Origin: Ferrimonas balearica DSM 9799
GTDB taxonomy: Bacteria; Pseudomonadota; Gammaproteobacteria; Enterobacterales; Shewanellaceae
DNA length: 64,000 nucleotides
Assembly: GCF_000148645.1 (NCBI RefSeq)
Contig: NC_014541.1
Coordinates: forward strand, 1,674,001 to 1,738,000
Direction: 5' to 3'
Shown: positions 33,593 to 42,982 of the stretch, piece by piece
Position numbering within the stretch: the first letter of the stretch is position 1
Layout of the letters: the number at the start of each line of letters is the position of its first letter
Position numbers and translations under genes: made by a program
The notes under the pieces: model-generated
What the model was told of the DNA's origin: nothing
What the model saw: the letters and a program-made list of their open reading frames with translations, nothing else
The model's database searches: none

Positions 33593-35282
33593 TTTTCCGC
33601 CCTATCTGCTGTTCGTTATCGGCGCGCTTCTGGTGGCGCTGGTGCGTCCGGGTATTGGTCGCTGGATAGCGCTGACCACGCCGTTGCTGAGCCTGGCGCT
33701 GGTGTGGCAAGTGCCTTTGGGCAGCCACGTTGAGCTGGTGCTGATGGGGCATACCCTGGAGCTGTTCCGACTGGATGCGCTGAGCCGGGTGTTTGTTCTG
33801 ATTTTCCATCTGGCGGCGTTTCTGGCGCTGCTGTTTGCCAGCCATCTGACCGCCCGACTGGAATGGGTGGCGGGCCTGCTGTACAGCGGCAGCGCCATCG
33901 GTGCGGTGCTGGCGGGAGACATGCTCAGCCTGTTCCTGTTCTGGGAAGGGATGGCACTCAGCTCGGTATGGCTGGTGTGGGCCCGGGGAACCGAACGGGC
34001 CTATACCGCGGGCATGCGCTACCTGATTGTGCAGGTGGTGTCTGGCCTGTTGCTGTTGGTGGGCGGCCTGCTTTACCTGCACCAGCACGGCACCCTGTCG
34101 TTCGGCCCCATGACGCTGGCGGATCCCGCTACCTGGCTGCTGTTCCTGGCCTTTGGCATCAAATGTGTTTTCCCGATGCTGCACAGCTGGCTGGTGGACG
34201 CGTATCCGGAAGCGACGCCCACCGGCACGGTATTCCTCAGCGCCTTTACCACCAAGGTGGCGCTGTACGCGCTGGCCCGGGGCTTTCCCGGCACCGAGCT
34301 GCTGGTCTACATCGGCGCTGCCATGGCCTGCTTCCCCATCTTCTACGCCGTAATTGAAAACGACCTGCGCCGGGTACTGGCCTACAGCCTGATTAACCAG
34401 GTGGGCTTTATGGTGGTGGGCGTCGGGCTGGGCAGCGAGCTGGCGATGAACGGGGCGTTGGCGCACGCGGTCAACGACATCCTGTTTAAGGGACTGCTGT
34501 TTATGTCGATGGGCGCGGTGCTGATGATGACCGGCAAGATCGACGGCTCCCGCCTTGGCGGCCTCTACAAGACCATGCCCAAAACCACCATCCTCTGTAT
34601 CGTCGGCGCTGCCTCCATCTCAGCGTTCCCGCTGTTCAGTGGCTTTGTCAGTAAGTCGATGGTGATGAGTGCGGCGTTGATCGAAGGGCATCCGGTGGTG
34701 TGGCTGATCCTGCTGTTTGCCTCGGCCGGGGTGTTCCACCACGCTGGTATCAAGATCCCGTACTTCGCGTTCTTTGCCCACGACAGCGGCCTGAAAGCCT
34801 CCGATCCGCCCAACAATATGTTGTTGGCGATGACCATCGCTGCGCTGTTCTGTGTGGCCATTGGCATCTATCCGCAGGCGCTGTACCAGCTGCTGCCCTA
34901 TGACACCGGCTACTGGCCCTATGACGTGACCCACGTGCTGGCGCAGACCCAGTTGCTGGCGTTCTCTGCACTGGCGTTTGTGTGGCTGAACCGCCGCGGT
35001 TTGTATCCGCCGGAGTTGCCCTCGGTCAACCTGGATGCGGACTGGCTTTATCGGGGCATTGGCTACCGGATGGGCGCGGCGCTGTGGCAGCGTGGCTGGG
35101 CATTGCAGGCGTGGTTGGGCGAGCGTGCCCAGGCATGGCGCCAGTCCGCCGGACGTTACCTGGCGACCCATGTGCCGGAAGGGCAGTTGGGCGGCTCACC
35201 GTTGTCCGGTGCCATGGTGATCTGGGTGGCGGTGATCCTGGCCGGTTACCTGCTGCTGAGCTTCCTGCCCGGTATGGGCTAA
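33585..35282 (+). CDS. Third NuoL/M/N-like antiporter subunit
   Basis: 565 residues from the ATG at 33585. About 14 helices in the core: MLSLFLFWEGMALSSVWLVW with the conserved glutamate, FGIKCVFPMLHSWLVDAYPE, STFTTKVALYALA-like STKVALYALARGFPG and YSLINQVGFMVVGVG, plus a C-terminal extension with an amphipathic region (LWQRGWALQAWLGERAQAWR) and a final helix. It closes the operon. Three such subunits in one operon is one more than the MrpA/MrpD pair of standard Mrp complexes. Confidence 0.82.
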   Translation: MIDFPPYLLFVIGALLVALVRPGIGRWIALTTPLLSLALVWQVPLGSHVELVLMGHTLELFRLDALSRVFVLIFHLAAFLALLFASHLTARLEWVAGLLYSGSAIGAVLAGDMLSLFLFWEGMALSSVWLVWARGTERAYTAGMRYLIVQVVSGLLLLVGGLLYLHQHGTLSFGPMTLADPATWLLFLAFGIKCVFPMLHSWLVDAYPEATPTGTVFLSAFTTKVALYALARGFPGTELLVYIGAAMACFPIFYAVIENDLRRVLAYSLINQVGFMVVGVGLGSELAMNGALAHAVNDILFKGLLFMSMGAVLMMTGKIDGSRLGGLYKTMPKTTILCIVGAASISAFPLFSGFVSKSMVMSAALIEGHPVVWLILLFASAGVFHHAGIKIPYFAFFAHDSGLKASDPPNNMLLAMTIAALFCVAIGIYPQALYQLLPYDTGYWPYDVTHVLAQTQLLAFSALAFVWLNRRGLYPPELPSVNLDADWLYRGIGYRMGAALWQRGWALQAWLGERAQAWRQSAGRYLATHVPEGQLGGSPLSGAMVIWVAVILAGYLLLSFLPGMG

Positions 35283-35303
35283 GCCCCACCACCACGGCTC
35301 GTC

Positions 35304-35324
35304 GCCGGGCTGAATGGGCCCGGC
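35304..35324 (+). terminator. Hairpin after the Mrp operon
   Basis: GCCGGGC (35304-35310) and GCCCGGC (35318-35324) pair around a 7-nt loop, 22 bp after the last Mrp gene. No T run, so termination may be Rho-assisted. Confidence 0.45.
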
Positions 35325-35457
35325 CTCACACCCAGAGCGGAAGCGGTATCGCGCCCACTTCAACGCTATTGTGTACCTGTCAGTCTTTTCTGGCGGGTAC
35401 ACCTATCTCCTTTTTGCCCCCCTTAAAACGCGCTTTTTCCTGCCGCGCGTAATGGCA

Positions 35458-35532
35458 TTTGTGAACGCGGCGGATGACCCAGTTCACAAACTTATCAGTT
35501 GGTTCGCAAACTACCATTTGGCGTTTACAAAC
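35458..35532. promoter_or_regulatory. Phased decamer repeats upstream of the octahaem cytochrome
   Basis: Three direct copies of GTTYRCAAAC occur at 35482-35491 (GTTCACAAAC), 35502-35511 (GTTCGCAAAC) and 35523-35532 (GTTTACAAAC), spaced 20 and 21 bp, about two helical turns each; one inverted copy (TTTGTGAAC) lies at 35458-35466. AraC-family activators bind such phased direct repeats, and an AraC gene follows the cytochrome. This region (35325-35599) otherwise shows no gene. Confidence 0.7.
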
Positions 35533-35599
35533 GACCTACTTTCAAAATAACGCGCTGATTACATTTCCTGATGCGAAAGCCGCAATAACATGCAGAGGA

Positions 35600-37162
35600 A
35601 TGATGATGAAAAAGCGCATATCGCAACACACCAGATTGACACTTTGTGCCAGCGCACTGATGACCATTTTGGCCGGATGTGGCAGCGACAGTGACGACAA
35701 TAACACCACAAAACCCGATCCGAACCTGCCGCCGGTGGCTGGTGAAGTCTCGACGATTGTGGTGATTGGTGAAGAGACCGCCATCGACTTGATTGCGGAG
35801 GCCAGTGACCCGGAGGGAGACGCGTTAACCCTGGCCGAAGCCACCGTAACTCAGGGCGCCGGGTCGGTTCGGGTGGAGGACAACCTGCTTTGGTTCAGCT
35901 CCGACGATTACGGGCTTGCCCAGGTGGAATACCTTATCCGTGACGCGCAGGGAGCAGAGACTCGCGCCGTGGCGGACGTGGAGGTGAAAGCCAGCCTGCA
36001 GGAGTATGCCGGCACCGAAACCTGTCTGCGCTGTCACCAGGATAAGGCGAGTTTCCTGGAGACCGGCCACAACTACAAATTCACCAAGGTGGAGAACGGC
36101 GAGCGGCCGGAATTCCCCTTTACCACCCTGAAAGGGGCGTTGGCGCTGTATGAAGGCGTCGAGAACAGCGCAGGTACGCCGGAAACCTGGGCGGACATCA
36201 GCTACGTGTTGGGTGGCTACCAGCGCCAGGCGATTCTGCTCGATAACAACGGCTACATGATCAACGGCACCAAGGCGATGTTCGATGTGCTGCCGAAGGG
36301 CGAAACCCTGGGCCCGGATCGGGCGGTGCCATTTGCGGCGGGAGCGGGCGGTGACGGCATGCCCTACAGCTGCGGTACCTGCCACAACACCGGCTGGCGT
36401 GATTACACCTCCGAGCCGGATGATCATCGTAACCGCAACCGTCAGGATGACCTGATCGGCATGCAGGGCACCTTCGCCCTGACCGGCGTCCAGTGTGAAG
36501 CCTGCCACGGTGCCGGTGCGGACCACGCTAAGACGCCAAGCAAAGACAACATTACCCTGATTGCCGAGGGTCGCAGCCGTGCTGACCTGCAGGCGATGAA
36601 CATGGCCTACGGTGAGGCGGTGGCCTGTGGCGAGTGCCACACCAAAGCGGGTGAGCGTCACTATCCGGACTACATGACCAGCTACGACGAGAAGTTCGGC
36701 ACAGACACCATCGGTGGCTTTGTGAAGGACTACTTCGAAGAGGGCCGGAACGCGGGTGATGCGCTGCTGGGCTATGACCCGGATACCGGCGAAGCCACCG
36801 GTGCGAAGCGGATGTTCCACTGTACCGAGTGCCACAACCCGCACCTCTCCACCAACTTCCAGGATAAGCCTGGCCACGGTGAAGCACTGACCAAAGCCTG
36901 TCAGGACTGCCACCCGAGCGTGGAGTTTGCGGACGGTGTCGGCGCGATGCACGGTGCCATGGCCGACTGTACCGATTGTCACATGCCTAAGAACTCTCAC
37001 CTGTTCAGAATTGACATCTCCGAGCCGTCAGAGAGCCCCTACCACTATGGTGAGGATGGCAAATACCGTCAGCCCTGGCTGAGACCGGTGCAGTCCTGTA
37101 AGACCTGCCACGCTGAGAACTACGACGATGTGGCCTCTCGTGTTGAGCGTATCCACCGCTAA
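35600..37162 (+). CDS. Octahaem c-type cytochrome lipoprotein with N-terminal Ig-like domain
   Basis: 520 residues from the ATG at 35600 (35603 and 35606 are equally placed after GAGGA). A lipobox, ILAGC, puts the lipidated Cys at 27. Residues 42-130 form a cadherin/Ig-like repeat (EASDPEGDALTL, AQVEYLIRDAQGAETRAV). Eight CxxCH haem sites follow: CLRCH (142), CGTCH, CEACH, CGECH, CTECH, CQDCH, CTDCH and CKTCH. It should sit on the membrane surface and move electrons in an anaerobic respiratory chain. No CxxCK or other atypical active-site haem was seen, so a pure electron carrier is as likely as a reductase. Own terminator follows. Confidence 0.85.
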   Translation: MMMKKRISQHTRLTLCASALMTILAGCGSDSDDNNTTKPDPNLPPVAGEVSTIVVIGEETAIDLIAEASDPEGDALTLAEATVTQGAGSVRVEDNLLWFSSDDYGLAQVEYLIRDAQGAETRAVADVEVKASLQEYAGTETCLRCHQDKASFLETGHNYKFTKVENGERPEFPFTTLKGALALYEGVENSAGTPETWADISYVLGGYQRQAILLDNNGYMINGTKAMFDVLPKGETLGPDRAVPFAAGAGGDGMPYSCGTCHNTGWRDYTSEPDDHRNRNRQDDLIGMQGTFALTGVQCEACHGAGADHAKTPSKDNITLIAEGRSRADLQAMNMAYGEAVACGECHTKAGERHYPDYMTSYDEKFGTDTIGGFVKDYFEEGRNAGDALLGYDPDTGEATGAKRMFHCTECHNPHLSTNFQDKPGHGEALTKACQDCHPSVEFADGVGAMHGAMADCTDCHMPKNSHLFRIDISEPSESPYHYGEDGKYRQPWLRPVQSCKTCHAENYDDVASRVERIHR

Positions 37163-37174
37163 ACGCGATTGAGT

Positions 37175-37205
37175 AAAGACACCGGCCAGGCCGGTGTCTT
37201 TTTCG
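37175..37205 (+). terminator. Terminator of the octahaem cytochrome gene
   Basis: AAAGACACCGGCC and GGCCGGTGTCTTT are perfect inverted repeats separated by one base (so the real loop opens a few pairs), ending in a T run. Confidence 0.88.
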
Positions 37206-37248
37206 ATCCAACGTCACAACGGTTTATCGATATCAGAGACAGTGAAAA

Positions 37249-38151
37249 ATGACGACTTTTGATATTAACCCAGCGGAAACGCAGGAGATGGAGGCGCCGG
37301 AGGCATCCGGCATTGAGGTGAGGGACCTGGACGGCCTCTACCACGCTCAGCGCGCTTCCCCTGCCAGCCTGTTTCAACCACATCCTGTGAACGGTACCGG
37401 TTTTATCTACATTGAGCAGGGCGAAGGCGAGCATCGAATTGATGGGGGAGTGTACCCCTACCAGGCGGGCAGCCTGATCTTTGTGGATGAGGGGCAACGG
37501 CACGCGTTTGACCCGTCCGACCGCCCCCAGGGCAAGATGGTGACCATCCCATCCTCTTTCTTTACCGAGTGCGCTTTCACCATTCGACACTCCAATTTCG
37601 TGCCCTTCAGATTAAGCTTGTTGTGCGCGCCGGTACTCCAGTTGACGCCGGATCAGAGCGCCAGCTGCAAACGCCTGTTGAGCCAGATAGCGGCGGCCAA
37701 AAACGACGTCGGCATCGATGCCATTATGCTCCAGTTGCTGTTTTCCGCCCTGGTCCACAAATTGTCCAACTACTCCAGCCACCAGCGTTCGGTTGCCAAT
37801 GATCCCTGCCGGCAACGCTTCGATGAGTTTCTGGCGTTATTGGAAGAGGGCTATCAGCAGGGTCGTGAAGTGAAGTGCTACGCCAACCAGATGGCGCTGA
37901 GCTACAAACAGCTGAACCAGCTGTGCAAGCGGTGCAGCGGCCGCACGGCCAAGCAGTTGATCGACCTGCGGGTCAACCTGGCGATTACGCGCAAGCTCAG
38001 GGAGGAGGGGGGCTGCATTCAAGCCATTGCCGATGAGTTTGGCTTTGATGACATCACCAACTTTGTCCGCTACTTCAAGCGGCACAACCGGATGACGCCG
38101 TCCTGCTATCGGGCGGCGTATCAAGGCCAGCGGCACCACCCGGACGATTGA
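37249..38151 (+). CDS. AraC-family transcriptional activator
   Basis: 300 residues. The N-terminal cupin-like domain includes GFIYIEQGEGEHRIDGGVYPY and AGSLIFVDEGQRHAF; the C-terminal double helix-turn-helix (about 200-292) shows YANQMALSYKQLNQLCKRCSG and IQAIADEFGFDDITNFVRYFKRHNRMTPS, the AraC signature. It follows the octahaem cytochrome and may bind the phased decamers upstream of that gene. The inducer is unknown. Confidence 0.88.
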   Translation: MTTFDINPAETQEMEAPEASGIEVRDLDGLYHAQRASPASLFQPHPVNGTGFIYIEQGEGEHRIDGGVYPYQAGSLIFVDEGQRHAFDPSDRPQGKMVTIPSSFFTECAFTIRHSNFVPFRLSLLCAPVLQLTPDQSASCKRLLSQIAAAKNDVGIDAIMLQLLFSALVHKLSNYSSHQRSVANDPCRQRFDEFLALLEEGYQQGREVKCYANQMALSYKQLNQLCKRCSGRTAKQLIDLRVNLAITRKLREEGGCIQAIADEFGFDDITNFVRYFKRHNRMTPSCYRAAYQGQRHHPDD

Positions 38152-38210
38152 GAGGCGCCAGCCCGATGGCGGTGCCGGGCGGGGGCCGACGCAGTCTTCA
38201 GGCCATAAAC

Positions 38211-38243
38211 AAAAACCCCGATGGTTTGCACCATCGGGGTTTT
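38211..38243. terminator. Bidirectional terminator between araC-type gene and fusA
   Basis: AAAAACCCCGATGG, loop TTTGCA, CCATCGGGGTTTT with T-rich and A-rich flanks; serves both convergent genes. Confidence 0.92.
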
Positions 38244-38267
38244 CTTTAAGAATCAGCCGAAGTCAGA

Positions 38268-40358
38268 TTACTTCTTAGCTTTCTTCTCTTTCTGCTCAGC
38301 GATAACGGCTTCCGCAACGTTGTTCGGGCAAGCAGAGTAGTGGCTGAACTCCATGGAGAACTGGCCACGACCAGAGGTCATGGTACGCAGGTGACCGATG
38401 TAGCCGAACATTTCGGACAGCGGTACGTCAGCCTTGATGCGAACGCCGGTTACACCAGCTTCCTGGTCTTTGATCATGCCGCGACGACGGTTCAGGTCAC
38501 CGATAACATCACCAACGTGATCTTCCGGAGTGAACACGTCAACCTTCATGATCGGCTCCAGCAGCTGCGGGTTAGCCTTCGGAATGGACTGACGGAAAGC
38601 GCCTTTAGCGGCGATTTCGAACGCGATGGCAGAGGAGTCAACAGCGTGGAAAGAACCGTCGAACAGCTCAACTTCAACGTCCAGAACCGGGAAGCCAGCC
38701 ATGGTACCGGTGGCCATCATCTCTTTGAAGCCTTTCTCAATGGCAGGCCAGAATTCCTTCGGTACGTTACCACCTACAACAGTGGAAACGAACTTGAAGC
38801 CAGAACCCTGCTCGCCAGGCTTGATGCGGTAGTCGATCTTACCGAACTGACCGGAACCACCAGACTGCTTCTTGTGGGTGTAGCTGTCTTCAACCGCGGA
38901 GGTGATGGTTTCACGGTAGGCTACCTGCGGCTGACCAACGATCAGTTCAACGCCGTAGGTACGCTTCAGGATGTCTACCTTGATGTCCAGGTGCAGTTCG
39001 CCCATGCCTTTCAGGATGGTCTGGCCGGACTCTTCGTCGGTTTCAACCTGGAAGGACGGATCTTCGGAAACCAGTTTACCGATGGCGATACCCATCTTCT
39101 CAACGGAACCTTTGTCCTTCGGCTCAACCGCGATGGAGATAACCGGATCCGGGAAGATCATCGGCTCCAGGGTGCACTCGTGCTTCGGATCACACAGGGT
39201 GTGACCGGTCTGTACGTTCTTCATGCCCACTACCGCGATGATGTCACCAGCCTGAGCGGTGGTGATTTCGGTACGGTCGTTAGCGTGCATCTCCACCATA
39301 CGGCCGATACGCTCGGTCTTACCGGTGTGAGAGTTCAGGATGGTGTCACCCTTCTTCATGGTACCGGAGTAGATACGTACGAAGGTCAGGGCGCCGAAAC
39401 GGTCATCCATGATCTTGAACGCCAGGGCGCGCAGCGGCTCTTTCTCGTCAACAACAGCAACTTCGCCAGTCGGCTCACCGGTTTCTTTGTCGGTCAGCGG
39501 CTGAGCGTTTACTTCGGTCGGGGACGGCAGGTAGTCAACTACTGCGTCCAGAACCAGCTGGATACCTTTGTTCTTGTAAGCAGAACCACAGTAGGTCGGG
39601 AAGAACATCAGGTCACGGGTACCGGTACGGATACAACGCTTGATGTCTTCCAGAGACGGCTCAACGCCCTCTTCCAGGTACTCCATCAGCAGATCTTCGT
39701 CGGCTTCCAGAGCGGTTTCGATCAGTTCTTCACGGTACTGAGCGGCTTTCTCTTTCAGCTCTTCCGGGATCTCTACAACTTCGTAGTTTTCCGGCAGACC
39801 AGAGTCATCCCAGATGTAGGCTTTCTGGCTCAGTACGTCGACAACGCCAGAGAACTCGTCTTCGATACCGATCGGCAGAGTCATAACCAGCGGGCGAGCA
39901 GCCAGTACGTTCTTCACCTGATCAACAACGCGGTAGAAGTCTGCACCCATACGGTCCAGCTTGTTCACGAAGATCAGACGAGCAACTTTGGATTCGTTAG
40001 CGTAGCGCCAGTTGGTTTCGGACTGGGGCTCTACGCCGCCGGAACCACAGAATACGCCAACACCGCCATCCAGAACCTTCAGAGAACGGTAAACTTCGAT
40101 GGTGAAGTCAACGTGCCCAGGGGTGTCGATGATGTTCAGGCGGTGGTCGTTCCAGAAACAGGTGGTCGCAGCAGACTGAATGGTAATACCACGCTCAGCT
40201 TCCTGCTCCATGAAGTCGGTGGTGGTGGAGCCATCGTGAGTGTCACCGATCTTGTGGATCTTACCGGTCAGCTTCAGAACACGCTCGGTGGTGGTGGTTT
40301 TACCAGCATCAACGTGGGCGAAGATGCCGATGTTTCTGTACTTGGAAAGGTCTGCCAT
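38268..40358 (-). CDS. fusA: Elongation factor G (stand-alone, EF-G 2 type)
   Basis: A 696-residue translational GTPase that moves tRNA and mRNA through the ribosome. The G1 motif is [12 protein letters not shown], switch [13 protein letters not shown]3 DTPGHVDF and G4 NKLDRMGAD; domains II-V follow at normal length. The [14 protein letters not shown] segment differs from the EVHDGAATMDWM of str-operon EF-G and matches the second EF-G found in many marine gammaproteobacteria. The ribosomal genes rpsL, rpsG and tuf are absent around it, supporting a second copy. A TATACT -10-like element lies 42 bp upstream. Confidence 0.93.
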   Translation of the reverse strand: MADLSKYRNIGIFAHVDAGKTTTTERVLKLTGKIHKIGDTHDGSTTTDFMEQEAERGITIQSAATTCFWNDHRLNIIDTPGHVDFTIEVYRSLKVLDGGVGVFCGSGGVEPQSETNWRYANESKVARLIFVNKLDRMGADFYRVVDQVKNVLAARPLVMTLPIGIEDEFSGVVDVLSQKAYIWDDSGLPENYEVVEIPEELKEKAAQYREELIETALEADEDLLMEYLEEGVEPSLEDIKRCIRTGTRDLMFFPTYCGSAYKNKGIQLVLDAVVDYLPSPTEVNAQPLTDKETGEPTGEVAVVDEKEPLRALAFKIMDDRFGALTFVRIYSGTMKKGDTILNSHTGKTERIGRMVEMHANDRTEITTAQAGDIIAVVGMKNVQTGHTLCDPKHECTLEPMIFPDPVISIAVEPKDKGSVEKMGIAIGKLVSEDPSFQVETDEESGQTILKGMGELHLDIKVDILKRTYGVELIVGQPQVAYRETITSAVEDSYTHKKQSGGSGQFGKIDYRIKPGEQGSGFKFVSTVVGGNVPKEFWPAIEKGFKEMMATGTMAGFPVLDVEVELFDGSFHAVDSSAIAFEIAAKGAFRQSIPKANPQLLEPIMKVDVFTPEDHVGDVIGDLNRRRGMIKDQEAGVTGVRIKADVPLSEMFGYIGHLRTMTSGRGQFSMEFSHYSACPNNVAEAVIAEQKEKKAKK

Positions 40359-40399
40359 TTTTGTACTCTATTGGTCAGGGTCAAACAAAATTGCGCGGT

Positions 40400-40405
40400 A
40401 GTATA
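40400..40405 (-). promoter_or_regulatory. -10-like element upstream of fusA
   Basis: TATACT on the minus strand, 42 bp before the fusA ATG; no clear -35 is seen at the right distance. The remaining gene-free stretch 40406-40784 shows no other structure I can support. Confidence 0.35.
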
Positions 40406-40784
40406 CAGGAATTCCCAAAGGTTTACGAAAACTTCGTCCTCTGGAAACGCCGCCTGTTCCAAACACTCCGCTACCTTGCCTTCCGTCTAGAGACCGCTGC
40501 GGCTTTGCATGCGGCGGGGACCGGCGAAGGGTAAGTGTAGGCCGCGCTGAGTCTGATGCGAGTGCGGTCAGAACGGAAATGGTTGGCTGTGAATTTTGGA
40601 CGATAGATATCCTTAATCGCCGTGGCATTTTAGCGGCTTTTATGGCCATGACAAGATAAGCTTGACGGGATTTCGTTCTTGTGGGACTCACCCGTCAACT
40701 TGGTCTGCATTGCGTTACCGCCGTTCTAACCGGTTTTTATGACCGGGTCATGGGGTAAGGCAGTGGCAAAGTAGGGGCAACGAT

Positions 40785-41081
40785 ATGAACCGTCGATACC
40801 TGAGTGACCAACACCAGGGGCTGGAATGGGAACTGATGAAGGAGCAAAGCGGGGCGCTGGGCCGGGCCGGCAAAGCGCTCAAGGCCGCGATCGCCGATTA
40901 CCGCGCTCTGCCCGAAGATGACCCCGGGCGCGATGCGGCCCTTCAAGCCGTGTGTGACGCGGTATGGAATCTGGAGATGCAGCGTGAGTTTGTGGGGTTT
41001 GTTGACCAAAACCTCGATGCCATTCTGGCGGAGTTCGATGTCCCCGCCGAAGCGCTGGCGCGGCGGGGTGCCCGATCCTGA
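40785..41081 (+). CDS. Hypothetical protein, 98 residues
   Basis: A charged, helix-rich soluble protein (WELMKEQSGALGRAGKALKAAIADYRAL, AALQAVCDAVWNLEMQREFVGF), probably a small helical bundle with a C-terminal helix ending EALARRGARS. No signal peptide and no recognised domain. It is transcribed convergently with the Lol-like operon. It looks like a real gene by composition; function unknown. Confidence 0.65.
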   Translation: MNRRYLSDQHQGLEWELMKEQSGALGRAGKALKAAIADYRALPEDDPGRDAALQAVCDAVWNLEMQREFVGFVDQNLDAILAEFDVPAEALARRGARS

Positions 41082-41107
41082 GGCGGTCCGTCCCGACCAA
41101 CCTCGAT

Positions 41108-42295
41108 TCAGAAGTTCCAGCGCACCTGACCAAACAGCAGGGTAGCAGGGCTTTGGCCAAACAGGCTGCTGTCGCTGCCATCAAAACGCTGCAATACGCC
41201 CAGCAACTGCCAGTCATCCGCCAGTGAGTGGCTGGCGTTAACCCCAATAAAGTAGGAGCCATCATCGTAACCGGTGCCGGAGAGGGTGATGCGGCTTAAG
41301 GGTGAGAGGTCAAAGCTGGCGTCGGCGTAGCCACTCCAGCGGGTAAAGCTGAGGGTTCGGGCGGTCAGTGGCAGATTCAGGAACGCCAGCGCGTTGCCGG
41401 GGTCCTGCGGGTTACTGATGTAGAGCAGGGCGCCGCGCACCATCCAGTTGCGCTGACCGGCAAAGCTGTAGTCACTCTCCAGAGTGGCAACGGTGGCGTG
41501 TTGCAGCGCCTGTCCCTGCCACTCACTCCGGTTGGGCGAGAAGTGGCTGACCTCCCCACGCACCCCGGCGCCGGCGATGTCTCCGGCGAAGCCCGCGCCA
41601 ATCACGTTATCCAGCCCGGCCTTTCCCAACACCAACTGGCCATCCCAGCCCTGATGGTTGAACAGGTAGCGCCCTGCGGCACTGTTCAGTTCACTGTCGT
41701 CCGCAGGGTTGTAGACCAGGTCGGCCTGGCTGGCGAAACCCAGTACACGGGTGAGGCTGATGGCATCGCTGCCGGGCCGCTCTTCGTAATCAAAGTCGTA
41801 GATGGAGTAGCTGTTGAACAGGTCGTTGGGGTTCCACAGCGTGGCCATGGCCCAGTTGATGCGAAAGCGGCCACCGCGCACCTGCCATTGGCCGCTCTGC
41901 CAGTCGAGGTAGAGCCGATCAAAGGTGGTGGTGGCCACCAGCCCCTTGTTGTCGACCCAGTTATGGGTCAGGTCGAAATAGCCATCATCCCGGCCAATCA
42001 GGTCGCCGTAACCCGGCAGTTCGGCGCTGTCGCCAGCCAGTACCCGGTTGCGCATGCCCGCGTTAAAACGGAGCGAGGGACTGAAGCGGTATTCGACATT
42101 GAAGCGTTGGTGCAGCAGGTGATCGAAGCCGTTGTCAGTTTGGTCTGGCAGGGTGGCGGTGGCCATGTATTTGACGTAGCCGCCGAACTGCCAGGGCTGC
42201 TCCGGTGCCAGGCCGGGAATGGTGGCGGCAGCAGCACCGCTGTACAGCGCCAGCATCAGCGGCACCCCGGAGGCGAACCGAACGTGGCCACTCAC
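41108..42295 (-). CDS. Outer-membrane beta-barrel protein of the Lol-like operon
   Basis: 395 residues with signal peptide (cleavage near AAA-TIPGL) and a strand-rich barrel typified by RFNVEYRFSPSLRFNAGMRN, GGRFRINWAMATLWNPNDLF and a final aromatic strand (LLFGQVRWNF). It has the general look of DUF1302-like barrels that travel with lipid-type exporters. It is the last gene of the operon; its ATG overlaps the end of the ATPase gene by 4 bp. Substrate unknown. Confidence 0.72.
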   Translation of the reverse strand: MSGHVRFASGVPLMLALYSGAAAATIPGLAPEQPWQFGGYVKYMATATLPDQTDNGFDHLLHQRFNVEYRFSPSLRFNAGMRNRVLAGDSAELPGYGDLIGRDDGYFDLTHNWVDNKGLVATTTFDRLYLDWQSGQWQVRGGRFRINWAMATLWNPNDLFNSYSIYDFDYEERPGSDAISLTRVLGFASQADLVYNPADDSELNSAAGRYLFNHQGWDGQLVLGKAGLDNVIGAGFAGDIAGAGVRGEVSHFSPNRSEWQGQALQHATVATLESDYSFAGQRNWMVRGALLYISNPQDPGNALAFLNLPLTARTLSFTRWSGYADASFDLSPLSRITLSGTGYDDGSYFIGVNASHSLADDWQLLGVLQRFDGSDSSLFGQSPATLLFGQVRWNF

Positions 42296-42975
42296 TGCTG
42301 CCGGTCCTCGGTGATCTGGCCATCCTCAATCACGATGACCCGACGGGCTCGTTTGATCACCCGGGGGTCATGGGTAGAGAAGATAAAGGTGGTGCCTTCG
42401 CTCTGATTCAGCTGCTGCATGATGTCCAGCAGTTCGGCGGTGCTTTGGGCGTCCAGGTTGGCGGTGGGCTCATCCGCCATCACAAAGCGCGGACGGGGGG
42501 CCAGGGCACGGGCCACGGCGACCCGTTGCTGCTGGCCACCGGATAGCTTAGCGGGCACCTTGTGCAGGTGGTCTGCCAGGCCCACTTCGGTCAGCAACTC
42601 GGTGGCGCGTAGGCGGCACTCGGCTTCCGGGTGGCCCTGCAGCTGCATCACAAATTCGACGTTTTCCAGCGCAGTCAGTACCGGCAGCAGGCTGTAGTCC
42701 TGAAAGATAAAGCCCACGTGGTCGCGGCGAAAACTGATCAGCTGATGTTGGTTGAGGTTATCCAGCCGGTCGCCGTCGATGCTGATGCTGCCTTTGGAGG
42801 GCACATCGATGCCCCCCAACATATTCAGCAGGGTGGTTTTGCCGGAACCCGAGGGGCCCATAATGGCAACGAACTCACCCTGCTCAATGGTCAGGGAAAC
42901 GTCCCGCACCGCGTGCACCGGAAACTCGGAATCCGGGTTGTAGATTTTGCTCAGTCCTTGAATCGCGATGGTCAT
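42292..42975 (-). CDS. LolD-type ABC transporter ATPase
   Basis: 227 residues: Walker A GPSGSGKTTLLNMLGG, Q-loop FIFQDYSLLPVLTALENV, signature LSGGQQQRVAVARALAPRPRFVMADEPTANLD with Walker B, and the switch H in FSTHDPRV. This is the MacB/LolD/FtsE subclass that pairs with FtsX-fold permeases. It lies 7 bp after the second permease gene. Confidence 0.92.
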   Translation of the reverse strand: MTIAIQGLSKIYNPDSEFPVHAVRDVSLTIEQGEFVAIMGPSGSGKTTLLNMLGGIDVPSKGSISIDGDRLDNLNQHQLISFRRDHVGFIFQDYSLLPVLTALENVEFVMQLQGHPEAECRLRATELLTEVGLADHLHKVPAKLSGGQQQRVAVARALAPRPRFVMADEPTANLDAQSTAELLDIMQQLNQSEGTTFIFSTHDPRVIKRARRVIVIEDGQITEDRQQ

Positions 42976-42982
42976 GGTTATC

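Noticed and set aside
38340-40490. Very long open frame antisense to the EF-G gene (about 716 codons)
   Set aside because: It mirrors the codon structure of fusA, starts and ends near its borders and has no ribosome site or domain. Long antisense frames are expected opposite highly biased GC-rich genes.
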